From: UBA1189 sp045594245
Lineage (GTDB): Bacteria; Bacteroidota; Bacteroidia; Bacteroidales; Bacteroidaceae
Assembly (NCBI GenBank): GCA_045594245.1
Contig: JAZNYG010000019.1
Coordinates: forward strand, 1 to 64,000
Direction of reading: 5' to 3'
Length of the DNA stretch: 64,000 nucleotides
Shown here: piece after piece, positions 19,222 through 28,639 of the stretch
How the letters are laid out: the number at the start of each line of letters is the position of its first letter
Numbering within the stretch: the stretch's first letter is position 1
Notes under the pieces: generated by a model
Database searches by the model: none
What the model saw: the letters and a program-made list of their open reading frames with translations, nothing else
Told to the model about the DNA's origin: nothing
Made by a program: the position numbers and the translations under genes

Positions 19222-19253
19222 CTTGCTTTTTTCCCTGCTATCTATTAATTTTG
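19222..19253 (+). promoter_or_regulatory. Promoter of SPOR lipoprotein gene
   Basis: CTTG (19,222-19,225), 20 bases, TAATTTTG (19,246-19,253), 48 bases before the ATG. It lies back to back with the fbp promoter. Confidence 0.65.
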
Positions 19254-19301
19254 CAAAATAAATGTAATAGGTGAACTAACGGTAATATAACTATACGAAA
19301 A

Positions 19302-19787
19302 ATGAAAAAGAGTGTATTGTTTGGATTATTGAGCGTATTGCTCGTGTTTGCTTCATGTAAGTCAAAAGAAAGTGCCTACAAGCAGGCTTATGAAAAGGCT
19401 AAGGCACAGGAGAATACTCAAGTGCAGGTGAATGCTCCAATGGAGGTGACCCCTGTTGCTGCAACTCCTGCAGGTTCTGTTAGCTATGATCAGACTCCCG
19501 TTCGTCAAGAGCAGGTGTCGGTAGTATCGGTAAGCGGTACATTGAGACCTTATAGCGTAGTGTGTGGTAGCTTTACCCTACAGTCCAATGCTCAGGGGTT
19601 GAAAGACTTCCTTATCGGCGAAGGGTATCCTGCGGGTATTGTGAAGAATGTAGAGAAAAATATGTTCCGTGTTATCATAGGTTCGTATGATACTAAGGTT
19701 GAGGCAGCTCAGGCTCGCGAGGCATTCAAGGTGAAGTATCCTAGCCGTACAGACTTCCAGGGTTCTTGGATTTTGCTGAACAAGTAA
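19302..19787 (+). CDS. SPOR-domain lipoprotein
   Basis: A lipoprotein signal peptide ends in the lipobox FASC. A low-complexity linker rich in Gln, Val and Pro is followed by a SPOR domain (residues about 85-160: YSVVCGSFTLQSNAQGLKD, FRVIIGSYDTKVEAAQAR). SPOR domains bind denuded peptidoglycan at division sites. The 161-residue length and outer-envelope anchoring are usual for Bacteroidales. It is monocistronic, with its own promoter and terminator. Confidence 0.88.
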   Translation: MKKSVLFGLLSVLLVFASCKSKESAYKQAYEKAKAQENTQVQVNAPMEVTPVAATPAGSVSYDQTPVRQEQVSVVSVSGTLRPYSVVCGSFTLQSNAQGLKDFLIGEGYPAGIVKNVEKNMFRVIIGSYDTKVEAAQAREAFKVKYPSRTDFQGSWILLNK

Positions 19788-19811
19788 ACGATTCGCTTGT
19801 ATAATTAATAT

Positions 19812-19842
19812 ACAAAGGGTGGCCATAATGGTCGCCCTTTGT
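19812..19842 (+). terminator. Rho-independent terminator
   Basis: ACAAAGGG with TGGCC pairs imperfectly with GGTCGCCCTTTGT across a 5-base loop, followed by a T-rich tract. It closes the SPOR gene. Confidence 0.8.
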
Positions 19843-19889
19843 TATAATTTTTTTAATTCCTTTATCATTATACTTTGCCATTATTATAG

Positions 19890-19897
19890 TATCTTTG
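19890..19897 (+). promoter_or_regulatory. -7 box TATCTTTG directly before ruvX
   Basis: A perfect -7 box only 8 bases before the ruvX ATG would give a leaderless or nearly leaderless mRNA if used. The -33 match is weak. Confidence 0.45.
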
Positions 19898-19905
19898 TAT
19901 TTGCT

Positions 19906-20331
19906 ATGGGACGAATACTTGCTATTGATTACGGAAAGAAGCGTACAGGTCTGGCTGTGACAGATGTGTTGCAAATCATTGCCAATGGGCTCACAACGGT
20001 GCCTACACATACGTTGATGGACTTTATTCTCGATTATGTGAAACGCGAACCTGTGGAGCGTATCGTTGTGGGGCTGCCCAAACAGATGTCGGGGCTGCCG
20101 TCAGAGAATATGGTGCGCATCACTCCCTTTGTCAATAGATTGCGTAAGGTATTGCCTCAGATTCCCGTTGAGTATGTCGACGAACGCTTCACTTCGGTGC
20201 TGGCCCATCAAGCAATGATTGACGGTGGACTGAAAAAAAAGGATCGCCAATGCAAGGAACTGGTGGATGAGATAAGCGCTACAATCATACTACAGGGCTA
20301 TATGGATAGCCGTAGGGTTAAAGGAATCTAA
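19906..20331 (+). CDS. ruvX: Putative pre-16S rRNA nuclease / Holliday junction resolvase-like
   Basis: YqgF/RuvX is an RNase H-fold nuclease involved in 16S rRNA 5' maturation. MGRILAIDYGKKRTGLA carries the first catalytic Asp, VGLPKQMSG the family loop, and YVDERFTS the second acidic patch; EIS(A) near the end holds the last. The start at 19,906 gives the usual 141 residues; the open frame upstream is not protein-like. It heads a ruvX-def-TPR series seen widely in Bacteroidales. Confidence 0.9.
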   Translation: MGRILAIDYGKKRTGLAVTDVLQIIANGLTTVPTHTLMDFILDYVKREPVERIVVGLPKQMSGLPSENMVRITPFVNRLRKVLPQIPVEYVDERFTSVLAHQAMIDGGLKKKDRQCKELVDEISATIILQGYMDSRRVKGI

Positions 20332-20435
20332 TTTACGAACTATTAATAATGATAAATGAATGGTATGTTTCTTTTTATTGTAAAGAAAATGAACTCCCCA
20401 ATCATAAATCCTAAATTCTAATTTCTAATTTATAT

Positions 20436-20993
20436 ATGATATTACCCATTTATACCTACGGACAACCCGTACTGAGAAAAGTAGCCGAGGATATCGATGC
20501 TGATTATCCCGAATTGAAAGAGTTGATACAAAATATGTTTGAAACGAACGAACGTGCTGATGGCGTTGGCTTAGCTGCTCCGCAGATTGGACTTCCTATC
20601 CGTGTGGTCATTGTGGACCTTCGTCCGTTGGCGGAAGATTTTCCCGAATATGCCGACTTTAAACGTGCTTATATCAATGGCTATATAGTGGAGGATGAGG
20701 GTGAAACCATTCTGATGGATGAAGGTTGCCTCAGCTTGCCTGGTATTCACGAACGAGTACCCCGCGCAGAGCGTGTTCGTGTACAGTACGTGGACGAGGA
20801 TTTTGTGGAGCACGATGAGTGGATTGATGGCTACTTGGCTCGAGTGTTGCAGCACGAGTTTGATCACCTGGAAGGCAAAGTGTTCACTGATCGTATTTCT
20901 CCGCTTCGCCGTCAGATGAATCGTGGCAAGTTCAATGCGCTACTCTCGGGTAAGGTGCACTGTGACTATAAGGTAAAGATGGCAAAGAAGTGA
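20436..20993 (+). CDS. def: Peptide deformylase
   Basis: The enzyme removes the N-formyl group from new proteins. All three motifs are present: GVGLAAPQIG (43-52), EGCLSLP with metal ligand Cys98, and QHEFDHLEG with His140, Glu141 and His144. Length of 185 residues is normal for type I with a Bacteroidetes insertion. The 104-base gap before it holds only AT-rich short direct repeats. Confidence 0.97.
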   Translation: MILPIYTYGQPVLRKVAEDIDADYPELKELIQNMFETNERADGVGLAAPQIGLPIRVVIVDLRPLAEDFPEYADFKRAYINGYIVEDEGETILMDEGCLSLPGIHERVPRAERVRVQYVDEDFVEHDEWIDGYLARVLQHEFDHLEGKVFTDRISPLRRQMNRGKFNALLSGKVHCDYKVKMAKK

Positions 20994-21040
20994 ATTTGAC
21001 GTTTTAACGAAAGAAAGGTTATTGTCGTTGTTTGTATAGT

Positions 21041-23059
21041 ATGAGGCGTACTCTGTCTGTTGTCCTGTTTCTTTGCTGCATTTTATTGGCAAAGGCTCAG
21101 GTAAATACTGACCATATGATGAAGGTTGGAAGAAATGCGCTTTACTTCAACGATTACGTATTATCGATTCAGTACTTCAGTCAAGTCATCAATGCCAAGC
21201 CCTATATGGCTGAGCCTTATTTCTACCGTGGTTTGGCTAAGTATTATCTCGATGACTTCACGGGTGCTGAGGCTGATTGCTCTGAAGCCATTAGCCGTAA
21301 CCCGTTTGTTGTTGATTGTTATCAGATACGAGGGCTTTCCCGTATCAATCAAGGAAAGTATGGAGAGGCTATCGCTGATTACCGCACGGCCCTGAAGCAT
21401 TCGCCTGAGGATGAAGGTCTATGGCATAACTTAGCGCTATGCTACATCCATCTCAAACAGTATGATGATGCGATAGGGGTGCTTGATACCGTGGTACGCG
21501 TAGTGCCTAGCTATGTAGCGGCACTAAACATGCGTGCTCAAGTGTATATACAGAAGGAGGACACGGTAGCTGCACTCAATGATTTGGAGGCATCCTTGAA
21601 AGTCAATAAATATGATTCGGAAGTGTATGCGTCACGTGCACTTGTGTATCTACAGCAGAAACGGTATGAAGATGCTAACAAGGATCTCACCTATGCCATC
21701 TTGCTCAACCCGAAAAGTGGATACTATATCAATCGGGCACTTACACGCTATAATATGCAGGAGCTGCGTGGAGCGATGGCTGACTATGATTTGGCACTCA
21801 GCATAGACCCCAACAATCTATTAGGACACTACAATCGTGGGCTGCTGCGTGCTCAGGTGGGTGATGATAATCGGGCGATTGAGGATTTTAATTTTGTCAT
21901 CGAATATGAACCAGAAAACACAATGGCTGTCTTCAATCGTGCTCTCCTGCTGATGCAGACGGGGGATCTTGTGGGTGCAGAGGCTGATCTAGATAAGGTG
22001 TTGGATGAGTATCCAAAGTTTCTCTACGGATATCAGTGCCGTGCTGATGTGCGTCGCAAGCAAGGGAAGAACCGAGAGGCTGAACAAGATGAATTGGTGG
22101 TATTGCGTGCTCAGATAGACGAGCAGAATCGTTTGTTGGCAGGCGCTGACAGAAAGGCTGATAATGAGGATGACGGTGATGCTGCTACGCGTAAAGAGTC
22201 GGACAAGAATATAAAGAAGTATAAGAAACTGGTGGTAGCCGACGATGCGGTTGGTGAGGAGGAGTTCTCATCGGCTTATCGCGGTAAGGTGCAGAATAAG
22301 AATGTGTATGTGGCGCTGCAACCTCTTTTTGTGTTAACGTACTATAATAGGACTAGTGAGGTCGGGCAAGTGGTGCATTATCATCGCTACCTTGAAAACA
22401 TCAATCGTTCACGACAGTTACCGCTACGGCTGCTTGTCACGGCCTCGGAGCAGGCACTTGATGAGGAGCAGATAGACTATCACTTCAAGGATATTGATGT
22501 ACAAACGGCTAAGTTTGTAATCAATAATGAGGAGGCTATCTATTATTATGCACGTGGCTTGGACTTCTATCTAGTACAGGACCTTTCAGCAGCTATAGCA
22601 GACTTTACGGAGGCCATTGTGGCTGATGGCTCATTGTGGCTATCATACTATAGTCGGGCGGTAGCTAGATACAAACAATCCGAATTGGAGCGTGCCGAGG
22701 TTGCTGATGATGAACTCAAAACGGCCGATACCCCCAATGATTTTATGGTAGATGCCCGTCTCACTGACTACCAACTGATTCTTGCAGATTTGAACAAGGC
22801 TATTGACCTTGCTCCTGATTTTGCTTATTCATATTATAATAGGGCCAACGTGTTGTCACAACTGAAAGATTATAGAGCTGCTATCGTAAGCTATAATGAG
22901 GCCATAGACCTTGAACCGAGTCTAGCAGAAGCTTATTATAACCGAGGGCTCACATATATATTCTTAGGTGAAAACAGCAAAGGAATTACTGACTTGAGTA
23001 AAGCTGGTGAACTTGGTCTCTATAGTGCATATAATCTTATTAAACGTTTTGCTGAGTAG
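21041..23059 (+). CDS. Tetratricopeptide-repeat periplasmic or outer-membrane protein
   Basis: Starting at ATG 21,041 gives MRRTLSVVLFLCCILLAKAQ, a signal peptide (672 residues). At least nine TPR units occupy residues about 30-360 and 500-660, for example YFYRGLAKYYLDDFTGAEAD and YYNRGLTYIFLGENSKGITD. The middle (about 370-500) is a charged linker and a non-TPR segment. It follows def by 47 bases, in an arrangement conserved in Bacteroidales (from memory). It is probably an envelope scaffold; no specific role is established. Confidence 0.85.
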   Translation: MRRTLSVVLFLCCILLAKAQVNTDHMMKVGRNALYFNDYVLSIQYFSQVINAKPYMAEPYFYRGLAKYYLDDFTGAEADCSEAISRNPFVVDCYQIRGLSRINQGKYGEAIADYRTALKHSPEDEGLWHNLALCYIHLKQYDDAIGVLDTVVRVVPSYVAALNMRAQVYIQKEDTVAALNDLEASLKVNKYDSEVYASRALVYLQQKRYEDANKDLTYAILLNPKSGYYINRALTRYNMQELRGAMADYDLALSIDPNNLLGHYNRGLLRAQVGDDNRAIEDFNFVIEYEPENTMAVFNRALLLMQTGDLVGAEADLDKVLDEYPKFLYGYQCRADVRRKQGKNREAEQDELVVLRAQIDEQNRLLAGADRKADNEDDGDAATRKESDKNIKKYKKLVVADDAVGEEEFSSAYRGKVQNKNVYVALQPLFVLTYYNRTSEVGQVVHYHRYLENINRSRQLPLRLLVTASEQALDEEQIDYHFKDIDVQTAKFVINNEEAIYYYARGLDFYLVQDLSAAIADFTEAIVADGSLWLSYYSRAVARYKQSELERAEVADDELKTADTPNDFMVDARLTDYQLILADLNKAIDLAPDFAYSYYNRANVLSQLKDYRAAIVSYNEAIDLEPSLAEAYYNRGLTYIFLGENSKGITDLSKAGELGLYSAYNLIKRFAE

Positions 23060-23075
23060 TTAATTGATAAAGAAC

Positions 23076-24251
23076 TCACGAACGAAGTTTCCTACGATAA
23101 ACGATAGTAGCCAGTACGAAGTAGGCAATAGCCTGCACGAGCAGTATACCGAGCTCTGGGAGCATGTCGTATAGCGAGGCCTCCATGGCACTCAGCTTAA
23201 CGTAGGCGATGAGAGCCGGTGCGGCAGGAACGACACAGTGTACGGCGCGCCAGTAGCAGGGCATCAGCTCCAATGGGAACGACACCCCCGACAGGAAGAT
23301 GAGTCCTATGGAGAAGAAGGCAATGAGGAGTATGGGAGCCTCGGGATCGGTGTACCATCGCGACAGCGTAAGTCCCAAGAACGAGGTGCTAAGGATATAA
23401 GGCACCATCAGCACCACCAAGCTAATACCCGAAGCGGCATGTGGAATGTCAAAGATCAGTGGGAGGAAGCCCGTAAGGAAGAAAGCGAACACCGCATAGA
23501 GCATACCATATGCAAGACTCTTGCCCCACACCAGCGAAAGGGCTATAGACCAGCGACTACGATGCAAGCGGGCATAGGAGCGCAGCCTCCGCTCGCGACA
23601 TTCGCTACCCGTCATCATAGCCACGAGCATCATCAGCGTCTGAAAGATGATAATCATCAGCACCGAAGGGATGAGGTAGATGCCATACCCTTCGGTCGGA
23701 TTGTATAATGCCGTACCCACCACCGTGACAGGACTCTGCGTAGCCACTGCCGTCAGTCCCTGCAAGGAGAGGAGCGGGAGCAATTGGGTGCGGTACTCCC
23801 CATCCATCGCCTCCATCACCTGCAGATTAGCCTTCTCCAAAGATTCGTAGTTGAGAAAGGCATCCGTAGAAGCGTAAAAAGGGTATATAGCCTGACGCCC
23901 CTCATAGAATAGCGTCTCGAAATCATCGGGCAGATACAGAATGCCGAAGACCTCGCCTTGCGTCATCAGCAGCTTAGCTGCATCCATATCAGAGACTTCA
24001 TGTGCAACAGCAGCTTCGGGTGTAGCATCGAGCCAACGGACATATTGGCGACTGAGCGAAGAGCGTGAGTGGTCGACCACAGCCACCGGCACATCATGCA
24101 CCACATTGGGGGCATACATATAATTATACAGCAGTCCATACACGAGCACGCCACCCACGAGCACCAGCAATACAGAGTAGCTGTGTCCGATGGCACGCAT
24201 CTCACGCCATGCCACCCTAAGGCATAGAGGAAGGTCACTCCAACGTATCAT
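23076..24251 (-). CDS. ABC-2 type efflux permease (second copy)
   Basis: This 391-residue permease has the YhhJ/YbhR layout: one N-terminal helix (residues about 20-40), a large periplasmic domain, and five C-terminal helices. It overlaps the 3' end of the upstream permease by 17 bases, so the two are translationally coupled and probably form a heterodimer. Last gene of a tolC-hlyD-permease-permease operon; no ATP-binding gene is present. Confidence 0.85.
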   Translation of the reverse strand: MIRWSDLPLCLRVAWREMRAIGHSYSVLLVLVGGVLVYGLLYNYMYAPNVVHDVPVAVVDHSRSSLSRQYVRWLDATPEAAVAHEVSDMDAAKLLMTQGEVFGILYLPDDFETLFYEGRQAIYPFYASTDAFLNYESLEKANLQVMEAMDGEYRTQLLPLLSLQGLTAVATQSPVTVVGTALYNPTEGYGIYLIPSVLMIIIFQTLMMLVAMMTGSECRERRLRSYARLHRSRWSIALSLVWGKSLAYGMLYAVFAFFLTGFLPLIFDIPHAASGISLVVLMVPYILSTSFLGLTLSRWYTDPEAPILLIAFFSIGLIFLSGVSFPLELMPCYWRAVHCVVPAAPALIAYVKLSAMEASLYDMLPELGILLVQAIAYFVLATIVYRRKLRS

Positions 24252-25410
24252 AACGGCGTCGTATTAGGATTCGTCTCAAGCGAGGCAACAGTAGTAGGGC
24301 TATTAGGGGAAACAGACATAGCACTGCCAACGAGAGGTAACAAGAGGTAAAGCCTCCGTCAAAATAGACCATCTGCTGCATAGCCACTGTGAAATGGCGC
24401 ACGGGAAAGAGCAATGCTGCATACTGCACGATGGGAGACATAGCGGGTAGCGGGAAGGTGAGCCCCGAAAGCGTAGCACCCAGCGACCCAACCATAGAGA
24501 CGATGCTGATGACAAACGAGAGCACTGGCAGCAGCGCATAGAGCAGCACTGCCACACTCTGCGTGGCTATCACGAAGAGAACACAAAGGAGACTGAAAAG
24601 CCCCATATCCCCAGCGATGGGGATGTTCACAAAACGGAAGAAGACCACATTGGCCAGCAAGGCCTCCGCAACAAATAGCACCGTATAGGGCAGCAGTTTG
24701 CCCATGACAGCACGAAGGATATTACCGTCGGCTGCCTCAAGCCACGCTCTGCCAGTACCCTCCTTCCCCTCAATGCCGATGGCATAGAGCGTCACCAGCA
24801 ACACCAATATCTGAAACATGATGTAGAAGATGGGCAGCGTGAGGTAGACGGAGTAGTTGAGCGAAGGGTTATACAGAGCATGGTCATCGCTTGTCATGGG
24901 CAGGAGGAATGTCTCGATACCCTCCTCGGTGGCTCCCAGCGTAACAGCCTCGACCACGATAGGAGCCATGCGCACCGGCAGGAGAGCCTGCTCGAAGGCG
25001 CTCATCACCTCGCCCCCTACAGCCAATAGGGCATAATGGTAGTAGTAGTTGAGCGTAACCCCATTGCCGCGAACCATATCTGCTTCAAAGTTCGAGGGGA
25101 TGGAGAGGTAGCCATATATCTCCTTGCGCTGTACCGCTGCCCGCGCTGCCATATCATCGGCATAGTGGTGCCGCACATCAAGAGTGGGCACTTCCGACAC
25201 CGAGCGCACCACCTCACGCGAAGTCGCCGTATTGTCGGCATCGACCATCCCGACGGGGATATGCTCCATCTGTCCCGAACCGAAAATGGTGGCCATAAAG
25301 CCTATCAGGAAGAGCGGGAGCACCACTGCCGCACCTATATATATACGACGCGAGGTCATACGATGTAGTTCGCGGAGGAGCAGCGATTTCATAATAATAA
25401 ATGCTTTCAC
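24235..25410 (-). CDS. ABC-2 type efflux permease (first copy)
   Basis: Same length and topology as its neighbour (N-terminal helix, extracytoplasmic domain, five C-terminal helices such as LPIFYIMFQILVLLVTLYAI), but only distantly similar. An ATG at 25,392 is a possible alternative start. It starts 3 bases after the HlyD-like gene and is coupled to the second permease. Expected to export small molecules or lipids through the HlyD adaptor and TolC channel. Confidence 0.85.
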   Translation of the reverse strand: MKAFIIMKSLLLRELHRMTSRRIYIGAAVVLPLFLIGFMATIFGSGQMEHIPVGMVDADNTATSREVVRSVSEVPTLDVRHHYADDMAARAAVQRKEIYGYLSIPSNFEADMVRGNGVTLNYYYHYALLAVGGEVMSAFEQALLPVRMAPIVVEAVTLGATEEGIETFLLPMTSDDHALYNPSLNYSVYLTLPIFYIMFQILVLLVTLYAIGIEGKEGTGRAWLEAADGNILRAVMGKLLPYTVLFVAEALLANVVFFRFVNIPIAGDMGLFSLLCVLFVIATQSVAVLLYALLPVLSFVISIVSMVGSLGATLSGLTFPLPAMSPIVQYAALLFPVRHFTVAMQQMVYFDGGFTSCYLSLAVLCLFPLIALLLLPRLRRILIRRRYDTLE

Positions 25411-25413
25411 ATT

Positions 25414-26403
25414 TTAAGACTGAAGCGAAAGCAACACCGTCATCCCCGGCCTCATCCCCTCAACGGGTGTTGCGGGACGCAGTCGCACCTCAAAGGTGCG
25501 CATATCATAGCTCCCAGCCTGCTTGGTCGACTTCCATGTGGCGAAGCTACCCAACGGACTGATGTAGTAGACCTCAAGCGGCACATCATTGCGAGCAAGA
25601 GCGGGAACACTCGCCACAAAGCGCTTGCCTATACGGAAATGAGGCATCAGGTCCTCCCGCACGTTGAACACCACATAGCTGTCGTCGAGCACCACGAGAC
25701 TCATGATGGGTGCTCCCGGAGCCACTAGTTCGCCCCGCTTGGGGTATACGTTGGCAATCTGTCCGTCAACTGGGGCCGTCAGCCGGGCATCCACGAGCAG
25801 TGCCGCCACCTCATCGACGGTGCTTGCTGCCGCCTCCACCATGTTGCGGCTTGCCTCACGGTCCTCGATCCTCACCCCATCGAGTGCCAAGCGATATTGC
25901 TCATAGGCCGACCGTTCGGTGGCACGAGCAGACAGCATTGCCGCCTCCGCCTCATCGTAGCGCTGGCGAGCTACCACGCTATCGCGATACAACACTCCTA
26001 CGCGCTCGTAGGTTTTCTCAGCAAGGTCGGCCTGGCTCTTTGCCGCCTGCCATAGCTGATAGGCCGAGGATATCACCTGACTGCGAGTACCCGCATCGAC
26101 CTTGCGGTTCTCCTCTTTCGTGGCCTGATGCAATGCCTCGCTCTTGCGGTACTGCGCCTGCACGATGGGGCTGTTGATGATTACGAGCGTATCGCCCCGA
26201 CGCACATCGTCACCCTCGCACACAAGGAAGGAATCGACACGCCCCAGTAGCTTGCCACTGATGCGTATCTCCGTGGCCTCCACCTCTCCTTGCAGGGTCA
26301 GCGAGGGATTATAAGTCAGCAGCAATCCGGCAACAGTGATGATAATCATTGCAGCGAGCAATGCCACGAAGGCAATAAAAAGGTATTTGCGGTTCTTCTC
26401 CAT
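25414..26403 (-). CDS. HlyD/EmrA-family periplasmic adaptor
   Basis: One N-terminal membrane helix, a split lipoyl domain (EVEATEIRISGKLLGRVDSFLVCEGDDVRRGDTL), a long alpha-hairpin (about 80-190) and a beta-barrel with LTAPVDGQIANVYPKRGELV. It links the two permeases to the outer-membrane channel. It lies 8 bases after the TolC gene and 3 before the permease. Confidence 0.9.
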   Translation of the reverse strand: MEKNRKYLFIAFVALLAAMIIITVAGLLLTYNPSLTLQGEVEATEIRISGKLLGRVDSFLVCEGDDVRRGDTLVIINSPIVQAQYRKSEALHQATKEENRKVDAGTRSQVISSAYQLWQAAKSQADLAEKTYERVGVLYRDSVVARQRYDEAEAAMLSARATERSAYEQYRLALDGVRIEDREASRNMVEAAASTVDEVAALLVDARLTAPVDGQIANVYPKRGELVAPGAPIMSLVVLDDSYVVFNVREDLMPHFRIGKRFVASVPALARNDVPLEVYYISPLGSFATWKSTKQAGSYDMRTFEVRLRPATPVEGMRPGMTVLLSLQS

Positions 26404-26411
26404 ATCGTCTA

Positions 26412-27809
26412 CTAAATATACTCACCAAACTCCTCTGTCATGCCACACAGTGCCAGCAGATTGACCAAGGCTACCTCGTAGGCATAGCAGGTTGCCAGAC
26501 GGGCGAGATGCACCTCCGACAAGGCATTCTCGGCATCGACCACCTCGGCCGACGTAGCCATCCCTTCGGCAAAGGCGATGCGGCGCATGCGCACCAGTTC
26601 CTCATTTAGTGCGATGCTGCTGTCGAGTACCTTAACCTCATCGCATGTACGCTGTAGCGTGGCATACAGTTCCGTCACGGCAACAACCAGTTTGCCTTCG
26701 GCCTCCTCGCGGCTCCACGCCAGCGACTGCTTTGCAAGGCGTGTCTGGGCAATTTGGCTCTCCCGTTCCAACCCATCGAAGAGGTTCCACGTGAAGCCAA
26801 CGCCGATGATGGTACGCGGCAGCAGGTTGCTGGGCAGGCCGCGAGCATAGAGAGTCTGCTTGCCAAACAGTACCACGTCGGGCAGATAGCCGCCTAGGTC
26901 CATCCGCAGCTTGTCGCGAGCCATCAGTTCTTCTACGCGGAGCGTGCCCAATGCGGGATTGTTGCTGCGCATAGCATCGGTGAACAGCGACAATGCAGGC
27001 AGTTGCTCATCTACGAACAAAGGTGACGAGGGGATCAGCACTACGCTGTCTGCCACTCCAAGCAACTGCCTCAGCGATGTCTGAGCCGTTAGCTCCACAC
27101 TCTTGGCATGGTTCCACTCGCGTGCTGCCTCCTTCATTTTCATTTGAGCAAACAACCGTTCTGCTTTGTCAATCATCCCCACCGACTCAAGCCGTTGGGC
27201 ATCCTGATAATGTTTTAGCAGTGCCTCGTAGCGATGATGACACACCTGCTCGGTCTGCTGTGCCAGCACTAGTCCATAATAACGCTCTACGAGTGCTGCC
27301 ATCTCTGCATTAGCCACTTGATGACTATTCTTTTCTGCTACATCGACCATGCTGCGGGCAATCTTATCAGTATACCATCGCTTGCCGCCACTGAAAGCGG
27401 TCCACTCGGCCATGAATCCTACGAAGGCAATGTCTTGAGGAAGCAAGTTGAATGCAAATGTATATCCTCCTACTTTGTCGAGTAGTCCAGTTAATAATGA
27501 TTCCGAAGGGAATATACTATGTATATAATTCCTGACTGGATTAGTATAATGAGAGAGTGACTGATGCACTTCTATGTTCTCGGAGAAATGTGTATATATT
27601 CCATTAGCTTGTAACTGTGGCCACCACCATGCGCCTATCTTGTTTTGCTCTTGTTTGGCTATCGAGATTCCTGTATGGGCCACTTTTAGGGTTTTGCTTG
27701 TGCGAAACATTTGAATAATAGCTTCGTTGATGCTTATGGATGAGGTTTGTGCGTTTAGAAGTAATGTTTCTAAAGCACAGAATAAAAGTGCGAATGAGTT
27801 TTTTTTCAT
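26412..27809 (-). CDS. TolC-family outer-membrane efflux protein
   Basis: A 465-residue protein with signal peptide (ends LLLNAQ), and the two-fold alpha-helical repeat of TolC proteins: first half with a long region up to VADSVVLIP, second with GVGFTWNLFDGLERESQIAQTRL. First gene of the minus-strand operon. The 283-base divergent gap to the next plus gene carries a promoter for that gene, but no clear minus promoter. Confidence 0.88.
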   Translation of the reverse strand: MKKNSFALLFCALETLLLNAQTSSISINEAIIQMFRTSKTLKVAHTGISIAKQEQNKIGAWWWPQLQANGIYTHFSENIEVHQSLSHYTNPVRNYIHSIFPSESLLTGLLDKVGGYTFAFNLLPQDIAFVGFMAEWTAFSGGKRWYTDKIARSMVDVAEKNSHQVANAEMAALVERYYGLVLAQQTEQVCHHRYEALLKHYQDAQRLESVGMIDKAERLFAQMKMKEAAREWNHAKSVELTAQTSLRQLLGVADSVVLIPSSPLFVDEQLPALSLFTDAMRSNNPALGTLRVEELMARDKLRMDLGGYLPDVVLFGKQTLYARGLPSNLLPRTIIGVGFTWNLFDGLERESQIAQTRLAKQSLAWSREEAEGKLVVAVTELYATLQRTCDEVKVLDSSIALNEELVRMRRIAFAEGMATSAEVVDAENALSEVHLARLATCYAYEVALVNLLALCGMTEEFGEYI

Positions 27810-28002
27810 ATGTGGCTAAAGGTTACAGGTATTTCCTTAACATCTTTTTTTGACAATTGTTTGTGCTCTTTTCATCATAAAAACTTTTGTTTATTAAGGG
27901 AAAAAGTTGTTTAGTGCTCAAAAAATGAAGAAAAACGAAGATGTGGCTTGATAAGGTAAGCTAAAAAACGACTCGTAAGAACAAAAAATGGCGTTAAGTA
28001 TA

Positions 28003-28034
28003 CTTGTGTTTTAATAAGCCTTGTAGTATCTTTG
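28003..28034 (+). promoter_or_regulatory. Promoter of HEAT-like / ABC ATPase pair
   Basis: CTTG (28,003-28,006), 20 bases, TATCTTTG (28,027-28,034), 59 bases before the first ATG. Confidence 0.65.
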
Positions 28035-28092
28035 TCGTCGTTCATGAACAATATGCAAAATGCTAAGATTGAATGGATTCAGATTGTAACGG

Positions 28093-28638
28093 ATGGATGA
28101 GAAAAAACTCGTATTGGAAGCATTACAGGAACGTTTAGTAGGCCGTGTAAATAAAGAGCAGGTATTGGTTGTTGCACAAGAAGCGATGTCCAATCTAGGA
28201 ATGCTTGATGCTTTATTCTTGTTACTATATAAAGCTCGTAATCCATTAGCTTGGCGTATTGCTTGGATTCTGGAAAAAGTTAGTGAGCAGCAACCGTCAT
28301 TGATGGTAGGGGAGAGACGTCGTATGAGAGCATTGGCGATGAGGCCAGATATTACTGATGGGCTGCGCCGTCTGTTATTTAGTGTTTTATTCAACCTGCC
28401 TGATGAGGATTGGAATGTGGAGTTTTTGAATTTTGTACTTGATAAGATGGTTGATCTCAAGTCTCCGCCAGGTGTGCAAGCATTGGCTATGAAGTTGGCT
28501 GCACGTATGAGCCGTATGCATGAGGAACTGTATGAGGAGTTCTGCAGTATCGTACAGAATATGGAGCTAGAGTTCTATTCGGCTGGTGTACGTTCAGCTG
28601 TAAAACAGTGTTTGAAGGCAAAAAGAAAAAATAGGTAA
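28093..28638 (+). CDS. HEAT-like helical protein of unknown function
   Basis: A 181-residue all-helical protein without signal peptide. Repeating helix pairs (WRIAWILEKVSEQQP, LLFSVLFNLPDEDWNVEFLNFVLDKMV, PPGVQALAMKLAARMSRM) look like HEAT or ARM repeats. It ends one base before the ABC ATPase ATG, so the two are almost certainly co-translated and may act together. I do not recognise a named function. Confidence 0.7.
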   Translation: MDEKKLVLEALQERLVGRVNKEQVLVVAQEAMSNLGMLDALFLLLYKARNPLAWRIAWILEKVSEQQPSLMVGERRRMRALAMRPDITDGLRRLLFSVLFNLPDEDWNVEFLNFVLDKMVDLKSPPGVQALAMKLAARMSRMHEELYEEFCSIVQNMELEFYSAGVRSAVKQCLKAKRKNR

Positions 28639-28639
28639 T

